This document shows, piece by piece, positions 10,556 to 22,162 of a stretch of DNA of 64,000 bases. A program made the translations under genes and the position numbers. Source of the stretch: Anthracocystis setariae (lineage: Eukaryota; Basidiomycota; Ustilaginomycetes; Ustilaginales; Ustilaginaceae); assembly GCA_928724745.1 (NCBI GenBank), contig CAKMXJ010000007.1, positions 372,001 to 436,000 on the forward strand. Direction: 5' to 3'. Each line of letters opens with the position of its first letter. Position 1 is the stretch's first letter. The notes below the pieces were generated by a model. That model was given only the letters and a program-made list of their open reading frames with translations. It was not told the DNA's origin and did no database searches.

Positions 10556-13442
10556 ATGCCGGCTTTAGTCACCGCCTTGACCGACGCCACCACGGCGGCA
10601 GACCGTCTCGTTCTCGACCTCTCCCGCTCTCTCTCCGCTCCATCCTCGGGGAACCCCACTGTCGAAACCCTTCCTCTCACCCTCAGCAACATCCAGAAAC
10701 ACGCTCACCTCCACGGCTTCTCCAGCAAAAATTGCGAGCAACTACTTCGTCTCGCCCTCCTCGGCCGCCTCCGTCCTCTCTCCTCCACTGCTAGCACTTC
10801 CGTCAAGCCAAGGCCGCCAAAGACGTCCGTCTCCCTCACCATCCTGCGATGCTTGATCCCCCGACCCAATGCAAAACTCGGCAGACAGGCAGTGTTGGAC
10901 ATCATAGCCAGTCTCGGTCCAAGCCCTGGCACGGACACGGCCAAGTCGGCTGGATTGCAAAAGAGTCAGAATGACGACGCAAGTCTAGGACCGGAGAGGG
11001 TCAAGCTCGACAGCAAGGTTCAAGTTGCAGCATTGAAGTTGCTGTGTGTCTTGCTCGAGTCGCCCAGTGTGCCCTTATCCGTCGCAGCGAGCTTCTACAC
11101 TGACGTCAGCCACAAGCCCGCTTCGACAGCGAGAGGTAGGGATGAGCGAGACCTCGAGACACGGCAGCGACATGCAGATCAATACACCAACTTGTCCGGA
11201 ACCCTACCGACTTGCTACCTAACAAGAGCAGCCAAGTCTACGCTCGACAAATGCTACTCGACGCTATTCCACTACATGGACTACCAAACGATCCGGCCTC
11301 ACTTGTGTTATCTACTTTGTCGCCTGACCAAGCGAAGACATGTCCGCCACTACCGAATCACTAAGCTGATGGCTTTGCGGGCCAACTCGGCACCAGAATC
11401 AGGCATCTCGGCACTGCTTTCCACGTATGCCAATTTCTACCCCGACTTGCTCTTTCCGGAATTGCTTGGTGGTGGGGCGGGAAGCTCGGCAGTGGGAGCG
11501 GGACCTGTAGCGGGCCTCAAGTATCCCGACCCTGACTGGATCGCCAAGGTGCTACTGGCTCACGCTAGATGCGAGCGGAGAAGTCAGGGTGGAACGGTAG
11601 AAAGTGACGATGAGGACGACAATGCAGAGCAAGGCAGGAAGAGCAAGAAGCAACGCCTCTCTTCCGGGGCTGTCACTGACGGGGCAGGGGCAGGAGACGT
11701 TTCGATCGGCAGTTCAGCACCGTCGCTGATCGCGATTCCCAATCTGGTCACAATTCAACCAATCAACTCAGCGCAGAAGGCATTCGGTACGCATCCGTCG
11801 CTCGTCACCGAACTCTCGTCGCTTCGCCATCTGGCACACAGTCTCGATCGCCTTGTGCTCCCGTCGCAAGCTGCGGCCATGTTGGGCAGTGGATTCGGCG
11901 CCAGGCTCATGCGAGTCGCCGTGTTGGCAGGCGCAACCGTTACCAACGAAGATTCGCTCAGTCAAACCATCTCTGCAGGTCGACGCAATCGCCAGGCCGA
12001 ACAGGATCTCTGCTGGGCGCGTCTGTCCGACTGGCTCGAGAGTGTACTGGCTGATGAACTTGGGGTGCAGACAAGGTCTTCGCAGACACAAAAGCTGAAG
12101 CTACCGTCGAACGATGCCGAGCTCCATCGTCTGACGGCATTGCTCAGGAGAGCGAGGTATGTGTTCGAGCTAGCGGACGGGATGCCGGCCAAGCTCGAGG
12201 ATTTGACTTCGAGCGTGTTGCTGGCTATGGTGGCAGCGACCAAGAACGACGGGGAGGATGGGTGGAATGAAACGTGGGATGAGCTGGCCAAGGAAGTGTT
12301 GGAATTCGTGCCGCTGGTGACGCCAACGGACCTCGCTTCTTGGGAGGAGATGTTCATGAGCCCATTGGAGAGCCTGGCAACGTCGAGCAGGGTGAGCTTG
12401 GACACCTCGGCGGCGGTAGTGATGGCGTTTGCCGGCGTGCTGACTGGCTGGGCTGTACGCGACTGGGTGCAGATCGGAAGGACTCTCGATGCGAGGAATT
12501 CGTACCGATGGGGGATCTCAAACCTCGACTCTTCCATTGACTATGCGGAGCTCATGGCTACGACTTGCGCTCGTGCTTCGGCTCTGGCTTCGTCCCTGAC
12601 CGGCCTTTACCCGCGTCATGTGCGCATCGAGCACGCGACGTTGACGCTGTACGAGACGCTTTGTGGCCCGCTCGTCGGGTTGAGGGATACAGCCGCTATC
12701 CCTCCGTTTCTGCTGTATGCATTCACATTCCACGCGACAACGGTGGTACCCGTGACGCGACTCTGCGGTCTAGTTCAGGACCTGCGTGCTGCGTTTGAGC
12801 AGCACAACAGTGCCGCACTCGAGCGTTCGCATGCGGACGGTGGACTAGAGAGCAAGATCGTAGCCCAAAGGAGCAGATTCTTCGAGGAGGAGAATGTGGC
12901 AACACTAAACAGCACCGTCACGTTGGTGGCCAACCTGGTGTGGTTGGGCAAAGTCTTGACGGAAGGCGGAATCGGATCCCTCCCTCCTGGTCTTGATGCG
13001 TAAGTCGAAAACAAAGTCGGCCTCTGCTCTTGCGTGATACTGACTTTCTTGTGCTTTTCTTCAACTACACAGGTCTGTGGTGGAGGAACTCACTAGACGA
13101 GGCGAAGTGCTTAACCTGAAGCTTGTCAACTTGGCCAATACGCCCTTCTCTCGAGCGCTCTCGCATCTGACGGAACGCTTCGCGAACCTCCATATATCTA
13201 AGCAGGACGCCGAGCGGGTGGCGAAGGAAGGTTGGATCCGAGGGCCTATCACACCGAAAACGTTGAAAGGAGTCAAGAAGGACGGCGTCGCAGGGGGATG
13301 GACGCATACAGATTTCAGGGCGTATTTCTTGGATTGGCTGGAAACGCACGGAGGGAAGGGGCTGTACAGGTTGATGGAGGCGGTACTGGTGACATTCGGT
13401 AAACAGTTGAGGGAGATCAGGCAGAAGCAGGATGAAGCGTGA
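10556..13442 (+). CDS. CENP-I / Mis6 / Ctf3-type inner kinetochore protein
   Basis: Probable CENP-I orthologue, a subunit of the constitutive centromere-associated network that connects CENP-A chromatin to the kinetochore. Exons 10556-12999 and 13073-13442 (donor GTAAGT, acceptor CAG) give 937 residues. The clearest signature is at residues about 228-303: STLFHYMDYQTIRPHLCYL, LTKRRHVRHYRITKLMALRA and LLSTYANFYPDLLFPEL, which matches the conserved CENP-I core (single Y/F-H-F-L-D-Y, 'RP', 'LL..Y....P.L'). The rest is helical repeat-like sequence with an acidic/Lys patch near residue 345-370 (ESDDEDDNAEQGRKSKKQR). The second exon (VVEELTRRGEVLNLKLVNLANTPFSRAL) carries the conserved C-terminal part. 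The assignment rests on a remembered motif pattern, so I hold it a little below certain. Confidence 0.8.
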
Positions 13443-13882
13443 CACAAAGAAGCGTTATGGATTTGGGCATAGGTGCGATAAGCACAGATACAGTCGAAAG
13501 ACGCAGTGTCGCTACTTGAATGAAACCATCATATGGTGATGCTGAACGTGCAGTAGTGTAGTGATGCTAGTGTGGATGGCAGTGTCGAACAAGGTCAAAT
13601 GGCGCGTCTGCAGATACTCCACATGGTTATGCGCGCTTCAGCCGCGTTCCGAGAAATGAGCACAAGACCCTTCCTTTCTTGATTCTGTCGCGCCTATTCC
13701 TCCTCAACACCATCCAACGTCTCAACTGTATAAGACCCTTCCGCAACACATCGTCGCTCCGCACCGCTCTCAAGCGCTACATCGATCCCCAAATCTCTTT
13801 ATCCGAGCATTTGGCCTGCAAGAACGCTTGGAGCATTGGACAAGTAGATCTTGAGCTCTGAGCTCAACATAAACGTTCCATC
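13443..13882. other. Spacer between CENP-I gene and charged-protein gene
   Basis: About 440 bases with no supported gene; presumed terminator of the kinetochore gene and promoter of the next, which lies on the same strand. Confidence 0.45.
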
Positions 13883-15556
13883 ATGGACCTCCTAGACGAA
13901 GGATCCGATCTGTCCGATGCGTCCGCACCTCCAACTCCTGGACCTGCGCTTACCCCACGTGCATCGTCACCGGGTCTCGTATCGGCAGCTACAGATATCC
14001 AACCTCAATCCACCGCCGAGACTTCAACGCTAAGCAGCTCCCGACGCGCCTCGAGACGCATTGCTGATGCTTCCACCGACCACGCTACGGACGATGTCGC
14101 ATCGCCAATCACGACCGCAGAAAGACCTACACCCATTCGCAGATCGTCTGCAAGAGGCGAACCACGACCTATCCAGACTGTCAATTCCCCAACCGCCGCA
14201 ATCAGACGTGCTTCGACACGGGAGAAGAAGGTACCGGCCAAATTAAGCTCCCCCTCTCCTGCCGAGCCAATAACGACAGCCAAAAGCACGACACCAGCAG
14301 AGGATCACTCCAAACCGAAACTCAAGGTGAAACTCACCGTCAAGGCAAAGGAGGGAGAGAGCGCGAGTGGAGGTTCGAGGGATGGCACGCCTCAACCGGC
14401 CGCGAGAAAGGTGACGCTCAAGGTGGGCAAGAAGAAGTTAGCAGATGACTTGAAGGATCTTGGAGATGAGGATGCGGATGGTGGTGAGGCTTTGAGGCCG
14501 GCCACATTCGTGATGGAGGAGGGAGTGGAGGGACAGGCGACGTATGGAAAGCGAGACCGTCGATTGGCTATACGTCGAAGAGCCGTTCTGTCAAGCGACG
14601 ACGAAGAGCAAGAGGAAGCTCAACCCGCCGCACCCCAGCGCAAGCGGCCGAGGGTGGACGAGAAAAAATCCTCGACGAGCAAGCTGAAGAGCAAAAGGAA
14701 GGAGCACTTTAGCGACGACGACAGCGATGAAGAGATGGTCGACGCTGCTTCGGAGAGCGATCTCGATGCTGCGGCCCTGGACAGCGAGGAAGAATTCTCC
14801 GACTCGAAAACGAAATCGTCTCGCAATACCAAGCCTTCTGCTCGAAAAGCAGGCAAGGTAGCACCAGCGAAGCCAGCTGCGAAGAAACCGGCGCCAGCGA
14901 CGACGAACAAGGCCATGTCAGCCGAGGCGAGGATGCGAGCGTCGATCGATGCTGCCAAGGACAAGAGTCTTAAACCGGCTGGTGCTGCAGCATCGTCGGC
15001 AAGTCGACTCAACCCGCAAGCGACGGCGTTTCGACCAAGTGCAGCAAGCAAGTCTGGCGGAGGCGCGAGTGCGGCGACGACGACTACCGCCACTCCTGCT
15101 AGCACCAACGTAGTCCGCAAAGTCGCTGTTGGCGGTACCAAGCCCACGTTCGGTAAGAGCATGAACTCATGGGACCAACTCTTCGGCCCGCTCTCCGGGC
15201 TCAATTCGCCTTCGAATTCATCCAAAACAGCAACAGCAGCAGCAGCAGCAGCAACAGCAACGACCGCCAGTAAGACCAAACCAAACGTAGCCCCAAGTGC
15301 AGGAGGAGCAGGGATTCGGCCGGACGCACAACTCGAATCCGCATCACCAACCCAGGTGCAAGCGCTCAAGCTACAGGCAGAGCAGGGTTGGCTCAACACG
15401 GATGAGTGTTTTGATTTATTGGCACATGCAGATATCATGTCGGCGTTTGAGAGGTCGATCTATGTACAGGATAAGAGGTTGGCTTCCAGGTTGCGGCCGG
15501 CGATTTGGAGGGCGGGAGATGTTTTATGGCAGGCTCAGTCTCAGTCGGGTTTGTGA
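13883..15556 (+). CDS. Unrecognised charged, low-complexity nuclear-type protein
   Basis: I do not recognise this 557-residue product. Residues 1-150 are Ser/Thr/Ala/Pro-rich. Near 140-180 the sequence alternates Lys and hydrophobics (KLKVKLTVKAKEG, KVTLKVGKKKLADDLKDL). Residues about 233-310 hold acidic runs (SSDDEEQEE, SDDDSDEEM) around a bipartite-like basic stretch (QRKRPRVDEKK), suggesting nuclear localisation. A Lys/Ala/Pro tract and an Ala/Thr run (CAG/ACA repeats near 15230-15265) follow. The last 75 residues are the only compact part: QVQALKLQAEQGWLNTDEC, then DIMSAFERSIYVQDKRLAS and LRPAIWRAGDVLWQ, likely a helical domain. ATG context is ATCATGG. Function unknown; a chromatin role is only a guess from composition. 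Confidence 0.78.
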   Translation: MDLLDEGSDLSDASAPPTPGPALTPRASSPGLVSAATDIQPQSTAETSTLSSSRRASRRIADASTDHATDDVASPITTAERPTPIRRSSARGEPRPIQTVNSPTAAIRRASTREKKVPAKLSSPSPAEPITTAKSTTPAEDHSKPKLKVKLTVKAKEGESASGGSRDGTPQPAARKVTLKVGKKKLADDLKDLGDEDADGGEALRPATFVMEEGVEGQATYGKRDRRLAIRRRAVLSSDDEEQEEAQPAAPQRKRPRVDEKKSSTSKLKSKRKEHFSDDDSDEEMVDAASESDLDAAALDSEEEFSDSKTKSSRNTKPSARKAGKVAPAKPAAKKPAPATTNKAMSAEARMRASIDAAKDKSLKPAGAAASSASRLNPQATAFRPSAASKSGGGASAATTTTATPASTNVVRKVAVGGTKPTFGKSMNSWDQLFGPLSGLNSPSNSSKTATAAAAAATATTASKTKPNVAPSAGGAGIRPDAQLESASPTQVQALKLQAEQGWLNTDECFDLLAHADIMSAFERSIYVQDKRLASRLRPAIWRAGDVLWQAQSQSGL

Positions 15557-16827
15557 TGGTGTGGGTTGAGGGTGTGAACGACGTTGGAGGGGAAGATTGT
15601 GGTGGTTGGTTTGGTTTGGTTGGATTTTGCGGAGGGAGGCATGGTTTGGTGCATTTCGGATTGTGGGGATGAAGTGGGTTTTGTTTTGTGATCACTTTGA
15701 ATGGGCTTGTTTGGTATGATCAAGCGATAGTGGTCTGGGGTTTGTATGGCGAGGATGGAAGTGCTTGGCTTGGTTTGGATGACGTGCTGAAGCCTCTCAT
15801 CTACGCACGCAGGCACTCTCCTGCAATAACTACTTTTTCTAACCATCAACACGGTCTTTATATCTACAGTACGCACAAGTCTTATTCTAACCGTTGACCG
15901 TGTCTACCCCCCAGAGCATTCACAGTTGTGCAGTGTGGATCGATGCTAAGTCATAGCTGAGCCTAGGAGACGGAAATCCTGTGGAGGTGTGCGATACAAA
16001 AATGTGACCATCCAGTATGCCTTGATGCATTCATTGCCTGGATCTTACTCTACAACCAGATTGGCTCGTCATTATGGTGGTGGCTTTGGAATTTCGGCTA
16101 CGAGATCGGGTTGATGTGAGGTTTAGGGGTGACGAGTGTCGCGAGCATTTCCCGGCGGTTCCGAGTTTGGATACAGTACGGTGTATAAGATCTGGAAGAG
16201 GTTTGGAGGAGACTGGAATGGTCGAACCTACATCTCGATTAGGACGACGTCGCCGAGGAGGAAGGGGCATTGTCAACTAATAAACAATAATTCGTCGAGG
16301 CTACGACCCACACTCTGCGCTGAAACCCTCCATCCACCTTGGATCTGCAATTCAACTGACCCTCGCATCCTGACGCCATCCAAAGCCACCTCCATGTAAC
16401 AAATCTTGACACAATCACACGCTAGTATCGTCAGTCAAATGCAATCTCGCCTGTACAGATGCTGGTCAACGACGCGTGGCTATCGCTTGCCATCGGCAAG
16501 ACTTTCAAGGTTCCAGAAGCCTGTCAAAAATTCCCCAAGCAAGATCAGCGCAACAATGACCCACCACGCCAATCCTTCCCGCTCCTCAAATCTGGCCGGT
16601 ATCGCCAAGCCAATTCGTCCATCTTGCCGCTCACAAAGCACGCTTCACCAACTCACTTGACTCTTGACACGCCAAAACACGTTGATGCGACAGGACAAAG
16701 ACCGCGTTACGGAACAATAAACATAACTACAAAAAAAAGGGAACAAAACTATCGGCATCTCTGAGCAGCTTGATCTGCGCCTCTAACTAATATGCGCAGA
16801 GCGAACCGACTAAAGGAGCCAAATACC
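15557..16827. other. Spacer between convergent genes
   Basis: No gene is supported in these 1.27 kb between two convergent genes. Just after the upstream stop, 15595-15640 is G/T-rich with repeated GGTTTGGTT units. The final 400 bases are the probable 3' untranslated region of glutamine synthetase. Confidence 0.45.
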
Positions 16828-18308
16828 TTAGAGGAGGAGGGTGGTCTCGGCGACGATACCGGTAACGAGGTAAGGGTCGCAGTTGGAGGCGGGACGACGG
16901 TCCTCGAGGTAACCGTAGCCTTGCGCCGCAACGTGACGGGGGATTCGGATGGAAGCACCACGGTTGGCAACACCCGAAGAGAAGTCACCAATGTGACCGG
17001 TCTCGTGCTTGCCGGTGAGACGCTTGTCGTTGTCGGCACCGTAAACGGCAATGTGCTCGTTGTGGCGCTTAGCGAGCTTCTCGATGGCAGCCTCGATGGC
17101 CTTCATACCACCCTCCTTGCGCATGGGCTCGGTCGAGTAGTTGGTGTGGCAACCGGCACCGTTCCAGTCACCGGGGACAGCCTTGGGGTGGAACGAGACC
17201 TTGACACCCCACTCCTCAGCCACGCGGATGAGGAGGTAACGGGCGAGGGTGAGGTGGTCACCCATCTCGATACCCTCGCAGGGGCCAACCTGGAACTCCC
17301 ACTGGGAAGGCATGACCTCGGCGTTGATACCAGAGATGTTGACACCGGCGTAAAGGCAGGCACGGTAGTGGGCCTCGACGAGGTCACGGGCAAAGACCTT
17401 GCCGGCACCGGCACCACAGTAATAAGGGCCCTGGGGACCGGGGAAACCACCCTTGGGCCAGCCGTACGGGCGGTCATCCATGTCAAAGAGCGAGTACTCC
17501 TGCTCGAGACCGAACCAGGGCTTCTGGTCAGCAACCTGGGTCATGATCTTGTTGCACTGGTATCGGTAGTTGGACTTGTTGGGGGTGCCATCGTTGTTGT
17601 AGCACTCGGCGAGGACGATGACGTTGTCACCACGGCGGAAGGGGTCGGGGTAGTAGGCAGCGGGACGGAGGTAGACGTCCGAGTTACCGCCGGGGGCCTG
17701 GTTGGTGGAGGAACCGTCGAAGTTCCACTCCTTCAAGTCCTTGAGGGACTTGACGGGGCCATCGAGAGTGGTGGTCTTGCCACGAATCTCACCATCGCCG
17801 TCGATCCAGATGTACTCGGCCTGGACCTTGCCGCGCTGGTCGAGCTCGAAATAAGGGTTGACGAGACCTGTTTGCGATCAATGGGGGAAAGTGGACAGCA
17901 GCAAATTGAATTGAGTCAGTGGCTTGTTGGAGTTTGGAAGAGAGAAGAGAGCCAGTGCGACGAATCGTTCTGCAAACAACGGTCGAAGCAGATCAACAGC
18001 TCTGAGCCACCAAGCTGCGGAGCTCGATTGCTGACAGGCGTCATCTTTGTGCAAGGAGAATGATCTACCGATCAGAGTGCCTCAACGTCGCATAACGACG
18101 GCGCGTTGGATGGACAAAAGGCCAACGCTTCAGAAGCAACGGCATCGCAGATCGCATATCGAGCTGTGGAAAGCTTCGCGTGTACGCCAACAGAAGGCGG
18201 AGCGCTTGCTGATGACCATTGCAACGATGACGCCAAAGCTTTCGGATGACGCTTAGGGGGGGGGGGGAGAATATACGTACCAGGGTTCTTAGTGAAAGGG
18301 ATAGCCAT
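16828..18308 (-). CDS. GLN1: Glutamine synthetase, eukaryotic type (GSII)
   Basis: ATP-dependent ligation of ammonia to glutamate, the main route of ammonium assimilation, cytosolic. Exon 1 (18308-18281) encodes MAIPFTKNP and one base; exon 2 runs 17867-16828; together 355 residues, the usual GSII length. The junction restores [14 protein letters not shown]. Family features: [16 protein letters not shown], the beta-grasp signature near [13 protein letters not shown], the substrate region [17 protein letters not shown] ([18 protein letters not shown]), [10 protein letters not shown] (metal-binding Glu residues), [20 protein letters not shown], the ATP-binding [11 protein letters not shown] and the C-terminal [32 protein letters not shown]. 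The 413-nt first intron has a run of 12 C in the transcript close to its donor. Confidence 0.97.
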
Positions 18309-18870
18309 TGTGAATAGAGTGTGCGACAAAGTCTAAAAGAGCTGTATGCGAATGAAGGGAGATGAGGATGATGGTGAAGTAAGAAGGAGAGATGAACTTG
18401 GACGAATAGGAGCTAGATGAATCAAATGGACAAGTTGGACAAGCGAGTGGGCAAGTTGCTTCTATTCACTGCTGATAACGCACGTCAGAGGCGATTGACT
18501 GACTGCACCGCACACGAGCCAAGCAGCGAGCGAGCGAGCGAGCGAGAGAGAGAGCGAGCAAGCAAGCAATTCAGCGGCGAGTCAGCCAAGGCATACAGCC
18601 GTAGCCAACGTCGGACCGTCGCGGATGAGTTGGGCGAATCGACGGTGGAATTTTAGACAAACAGGCGGGCGGGCCAGCTTTCATGTTGAACTTTTAAAAC
18701 GACGCAAAAAATTGGCATCTCCTCTCTCTCTCTCTCTCCCTCCCTCGCAGGCAACCCCTTGGCGTGAATCTGCCCGGATTTTGCTTCGTCCTGGATTCGG
18801 TCCAACCGACCAACACGAACTCGACGCACTAAATTGTCGGTGTGAGATGTCTTGGCTATCATTTTACTGT
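18309..18870. promoter_or_regulatory. Glutamine synthetase promoter region
   Basis: Upstream region of the minus-strand glutamine synthetase gene. It contains a GCGA/GA-rich tract at about 18530-18560 and a CT tract at about 18719-18745. No coding potential is supported. Confidence 0.4.
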
Positions 18871-18880
18871 ATACTTGGTA

Positions 18881-18965
18881 GAGCGATTTCACTCGGTGCA
18901 CCCCATGCAGGTGGTATTGCACAGACTGCCCCTCAATTTTTGATTTCACAGAGTGCCCCTCAAAG
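18881..18965 (+). repeat. Left terminal inverted repeat
   Basis: Begins GAGCGATTTCACTC and contains CACAGACTGCCCCTCA and TTTTTGATTTCACAGAG. It pairs with 19252-19336 in inverted orientation. Confidence 0.85.
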
Positions 18966-19251
18966 CGGATCTGAAGGTAGAATTATTTTGAGCCACACAA
19001 CCATTGCAAACCCAACTTCTTTGCCCTTTTTTCCCCATACTTCAAGATAAAGGTGCACCCAAACCATCTGTATCTATAGTTGACAGTCTTCCTGTACAAG
19101 CAATGTTCTGTAGGTCTCAACTTTGCTTCAACAGGTGGGCTAAAATTGCTAAAGAAGAAGAGGGGTAAAAAACAGGAAATGGATGGAAAAAAAAGAAAAA
19201 GAAAAAACAATTTTATTGCAAAAATGGCCAGAGTTGACGTGTTTGGCAGGG

Positions 19252-19336
19252 AAAGGAGGGGTATTCTATGAAATCAAAATCTGAGGGGCAGTCTGTGGAA
19301 TTAGAAGCATGACGGGTGCACTGAGTGAAATCGCTC
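19252..19336 (-). repeat. Right terminal inverted repeat
   Basis: Reverse complement begins GAGCGATTTCACTC and contains CACAGACTGCCCCTCA and TTTTGATTTCATAGA. It ends directly at the second copy of the target duplication. Confidence 0.85.
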
Positions 19337-19346
19337 ATACTTGGTA

Positions 19347-22162
19347 GAGCTCATACAGTCCGGTATACAATCGGACTGTGCTGTGCTGTGCCCTACGCAA
19401 CCATTCCGTCAGTCTACAGTAGTGGCATGTTGGTTCAAATCTTGGCCCTTGTCTCGTTTCGCTGATGTCGCGAATCGCAGCCTTGAAACCCTCTTCCCTC
19501 GTCCGTACACACAAAAGGCGCCGCCATTCCCAGCCATTGGTTGCAATTGAAATTCAACCAATACCACTCACTACTATATGCTAGCTACAGTACAGTATTG
19601 CTGTAGTCTTTGTTTGCATCGCGTGAGAGGTGGTCAGCTTCCTTGCCCTTACCCAAACTGGCTTTATTTTTCGAGTGTGGGGGAGTTGAGCCTGCTTGAC
19701 CCTTTGCTACAAACCCTGGCCGGGTGGGTCGCCCCAGACTGGTTAGACCGACGCCCACTCTTTTTTTTTTTTTTCCCCCTTTCCCCTCGTTTTAACGGCG
19801 ATTTGCCGGTCTGATGTGGGTGGGCCTTTCGTTCTCTCAAGCTTCAATCCAGATCAAACATGACGCAGTTGGCCGCCTTCCGCCGCCCGCCGTCCATTGC
19901 TCGCCGTCCGCGTGTTTGCCTCCAGCGTTGCCAACTGACTTCGGCAGTGAGAGCGGTGACGCAAATGAGCGCCTCTCTCTCTCTCTCTCTCTCTAAAATG
20001 TGTGTTTGCGGTGGTCAAGGTGCTGATTTGCCATCACCACAACGTCACGCGAGCCGCAACGTAACTACGATACTACTGTACTTGTTACCAGAACTCAATC
20101 GGCGCCATTTCGGCGATCGATCTCCTTTCCAGTTGTACTGTACTGTGGCAGACATGCTTTCTTTGCACTTATACGTGCCGTGCGAGCGGATCTTGAAAAG
20201 CGTTCTGCTACAGATAGCATGCTGATTTTCCTCTCTCGAGAGAGGTCAAACTTCTATAGCAAGCCAATGCACAGTGTGGGGGGATTTGATCGGTACGCAT
20301 CAGCGACAACACTTTGCGTTGTTTTGCGATCGGCCTATTCAATCCGAAGCATCTGATTTGAGCTGATTGCACCCTGACGCTCAGGCAAGAAAGATGGCAA
20401 GAAGGATGGATTGCGCTGTGATGCTGTAATTGATTTCTGCCCAATGCAAGTGACCCGCTTCCGTTGCCTGATGAAAGGATAGATAACACACGGTCAAACT
20501 TGCCAATCAGAAAGAAGAGATGTACAGTACATGGAATCGCCGCTTTTCTCAGCCAGGGGCGGGGGGCGGGGGAAAGAGCGGTACAGGCTCATCAAACCAC
20601 GTCTTAAGAAAACAGAGAGCAGTGTAGAGGCGCAAGCCGGATTTGAAGCCAAGCCAAATGGAGACGTTTCCGCTCATTCCCGCGGCTGCGGAGCCAGGCT
20701 TTCTTACACGCGACAACTTCTTTTGATGCCCATCTCCTGCCTCGGTCATCATTGCAAGGTAGAGACGATGTCTTGGTATGGGCGAGCCAATCAAAACTTT
20801 AGCAGGGCCTGAGTGGAGCAAGAAAGTGCAACATCGCTTAGCTTTGGGGTAACAAAGGCCAAGAAGAATCACGCGACAAGTCCTCTGCGCTTTGAGAGAT
20901 CTACCGGCAAACCTCGCCTCGTCATGAAACAAGAAAGGTAGGCATCAGTGCCTCGGCAGTCGTTCCGTTGGTCGGCCACTTCAGATTGGCATTTTCATCT
21001 CATCAGATGCGGGATCAGGCGGCTGGAAGCCACGAGTATAGTAGATCAAGTAGATTCTTCCGGCTCTGAGGCACAAGCCTCAAGTTCTTCTCAAAGACCC
21101 TCGATTTAGGGTGTTGGGCTCTCGCTTCTTCCACCCTGGTCGGATGTGAAACAATGGCAAGTGCAACGGCCTCGATGCGAGAGAATCGCTTTTTGTTGCT
21201 TGGCATACTGTAGCCAGAACAGCTTCGCTGCCACCAGGTCTTCCTCTTCTTCCCTTTGCTTCGCCTCTGATCTAGCGGAACATGGTATCTTTCGTTCCGG
21301 CTAACAGCAGCAACCCTAGGCGCTACAGTTGATGGCTTCTCACATTTGTACTGGACAGACTGTAGCTGCGTTACTGGAAAGAGCGGACCACCAACGATTT
21401 GCCATGTTGCATTTAGGCCCAACCTCGAAAGTGCATGAGCGGAAGTAGAAAAACGCCAATTCTGATTGGATGATTTTGGCATCTTATCTTTTATGCCCAT
21501 TTTTCGTTTTCCGACCATGACTGTCTAGCCGTTCACTTCTGCCGTTGTTGGACTTTCACCGCTGTTGGCTCGAGTCATCCCTCGGCTGCTCCGGTTTCTC
21601 CAGGCCCCTTGAAAGTTTTGGACAGCGTGGGCTTAAGTTGACGCAAATGTGGAAGAATGGATGAGCGAGGGTGGGGGGGGAAACAGGCGAGCAAAGATGG
21701 ATGATTAGATCTGTTACGATTCGGGTGAGTTCCCTATCCGCTCCGAGAGATGGCTCTGACGACCATCCTATCTTCCACACTGTCCAAAATTGCATATCCA
21801 TTTCCATTGTGAGTTCCGCCGAAGCCTCACAAACGAATCTATTTGTATTTTGGGGGAGCTACAATGTTAGTTGTCCGAAATCCAACACAAAAGATGAGAT
21901 CAAATCTAAGGTTTAACATAATCGAATATTTTTTTTTTTAATTGCCGGCCGGGATGCAAAGTTGGGTTTTCTCGGAACCGGAGCGTTTCGGTAGGATTTG
22001 GGAAATTTGGCTGCTCTGCAACTGCAACTGCATTTGCAACTGCAACCAACAGTCGGCAGCCAAGACGAAGCACATCGTCTTCCAAGTTGCTCGTCATCAT
22101 CACCTCTGATCATCTCCACCTATCACCTCCACCACCGCCATAGTCGTCACACTACCAAAAAC
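19347..22162. other. Gene-poor spacer
   Basis: About 2.8 kb without a supported gene. It has several TACAGTA/TACTGTA heptamers (for example TACAGTACAGTA at 19586-19597, others near 20070, 20137, 20521 and 21209), a T-tract near 19760, a CT tract at about 19975-19994 and a short CTGCAA-type tandem near 22013-22047. The longer minus-strand frames (20549-20932, 21015-21518) show no domain, codon or splice evidence of being genes. Confidence 0.5.

Larger units (their letters stand above)
18871..19346. mobile_element. MITE-like element: 456 bp, long TIRs, 10-bp target duplication
   Basis: The element spans 18881-19336. Left end GAGCGATTTCACTCGGTGCA; the right end read in reverse complement begins GAGCGATTTCACTCAGTGCA. 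Similarity continues about 85 bases inward on each side, including CACAGACTGCCCCTCA and TTTTGATTTCA, with small differences. Both ends abut the same 10-mer ATACTTGGTA (18871-18880 and 19337-19346), a perfect target-site duplication. The interior is A/T-rich with no open frame of note, so it is non-autonomous. A 9-11 bp duplication with long TIRs is typical of Mutator-like (MULE) elements, which makes MULE-derived MITE the best guess. I see no second copy in the window. Confidence 0.88.

Noticed and set aside
16792..18063. 423-residue plus-strand frame opposite glutamine synthetase
   Set aside because: Val/Gly/Leu-rich translation with no domain; a by-product of strong codon bias in the real minus-strand gene.
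20549..21518. 127- and 167-residue minus-strand frames
   Set aside because: No family similarity, splice pattern or codon preference like the neighbours.
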